From an uncultured Bacteroidales bacterium (GTDB lineage: Bacteria > Bacteroidota > Bacteroidia > Bacteroidales > Paludibacteraceae): a DNA stretch of 6,133 nt. Within the stretch, counting starts at the first letter, position 1. Every line of letters begins with the position of its first letter. A program made the position numbers and the translations under genes. The notes beneath the pieces are model-generated. The model was not told where the DNA came from and did not search any database. It saw only the letters and a program-made list of their open reading frames with translations. The stretch spans positions 1 through 6,133 of the forward strand of contig CALEPS010000017.1 of the NCBI GenBank assembly GCA_937910305.1, read 5' to 3'. Below are positions 6,110 to 6,133 of this stretch, one piece after another.

Positions 6110-6133
6110 CCTGTTTCAAGAATACCTCAAGGG
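5818..6133. other. GC-rich block of nested inverted repeats (candidate structured RNA or palindromic element)
   Basis: Almost the whole block can fold into consecutive hairpins. ATGCTG/CAGCAT pair at 5818-5823 and 5828-5833. CTCAGG/CCTGAG (5835-5840, 5869-5874) enclose AACGCC/GGCGTT (5851-5856, 5861-5866). TTTTGCT/AGCGAAA pair at 5912-5918 and 5924-5930. GCGGA/TCCGC (5937-5941, 6000-6004) enclose GGCGTAC/GTACGCC (5945-5951, 5986-5992), which enclose CGTCC/GGACG (5960-5964, 5968-5972). GCAGC/GCTGC pair at 6006-6010 and 6018-6022, and AAGGA/TCCTT at 6023-6027 and 6036-6040. Last comes a long imperfect hairpin, 6045-6133. Two G-T pairs, in the hairpins at 5912 and 6045, are wobble pairs only in plus-strand RNA. 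The terminator-like hairpin at 5744 instead suggests leftward transcription. I recognise no rRNA, tRNA, tmRNA, RNase P or group II domain V signature. Confidence 0.4.
6045..6133. repeat. 89-base imperfect palindrome reaching the window edge
   Basis: CCCTTG (6045-6050) pairs with CAAGGG (6128-6133), and pairing then continues inward. GGTA pairs with TACC, TCT with AGA, and GGAACA (6059-6064) with TGTTTC (6112-6117, one G-T). GGGTGGG (6066-6072) pairs with CCCACCC (6105-6111). A terminal hairpin CCTCGCAA/TTGCGAGG (6082-6089, 6095-6102) has a 5-base loop. Interruptions are single-base bulges, one G-A mismatch and one internal loop. The pairing is too long to be chance and may continue beyond the edge. 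Candidates are an RNA stem, a REP/MITE-type element, or a recombination hairpin of attC type; none is established. Confidence 0.55.

Noticed and set aside
5813..6133. rRNA, tmRNA, RNase P RNA or group II intron
   Set aside because: I could not find their hallmark conserved segments, such as the RNase P GAGGAAAGTCC core, a tmRNA tag frame or a domain V hairpin, on either strand.

Overview
The window looks like part of a Bacteroidales-type (Bacteroidota) chromosome or accessory island. The evidence is a TAnnTTTG-type -7 promoter element, AT-rich translation starts without clear Shine-Dalgarno sequences, and the protein sequences. The genus cannot be fixed from the sequence alone. All four well-supported genes lie on the minus strand and read from right to left as one probable operon.

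Layout in transcription order. A promoter near 5450-5480 drives a 355-codon gene for a GNAT-type acetyltransferase fused to a PUA/ASCH-like C-terminal domain (5391-4324). This overlaps a 129-codon stand-alone ASCH-domain gene (4352-3963). After 49 bases comes hsdR, the motor/nuclease subunit of a type I restriction enzyme (3913-1157). Three bases later begins hsdM, the adenine methyltransferase subunit (1153 to the left edge, C-terminus missing). No hsdS specificity subunit is inside the window; it is expected further left.

Together these form a type I restriction-modification locus whose first two genes are not standard hsd genes. Both carry PUA-like folds, a class that often binds nucleic acid and sometimes modified bases, and one is also an acetyltransferase. 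This is the most novel part of the window. The hsdR start codon also sits in the four-base loop of a perfect 7-bp inverted repeat, which suggests translational or operator control of the nuclease subunit.

The right-hand 740 bases (5392-6133) hold no confident gene. They contain the operon promoter with an inverted repeat on top of it, four ATAGG repeats spaced exactly 10 bp apart, a strong 13-bp hairpin that looks like a terminator (5744-5776), and a GC-rich block (about 5818-6133). That block is packed with nested inverted repeats, ending in an 89-base imperfect hairpin. It may be a structured RNA, a palindromic repeat element, or the end of an unrecognised leftward gene; the sequence alone does not decide.
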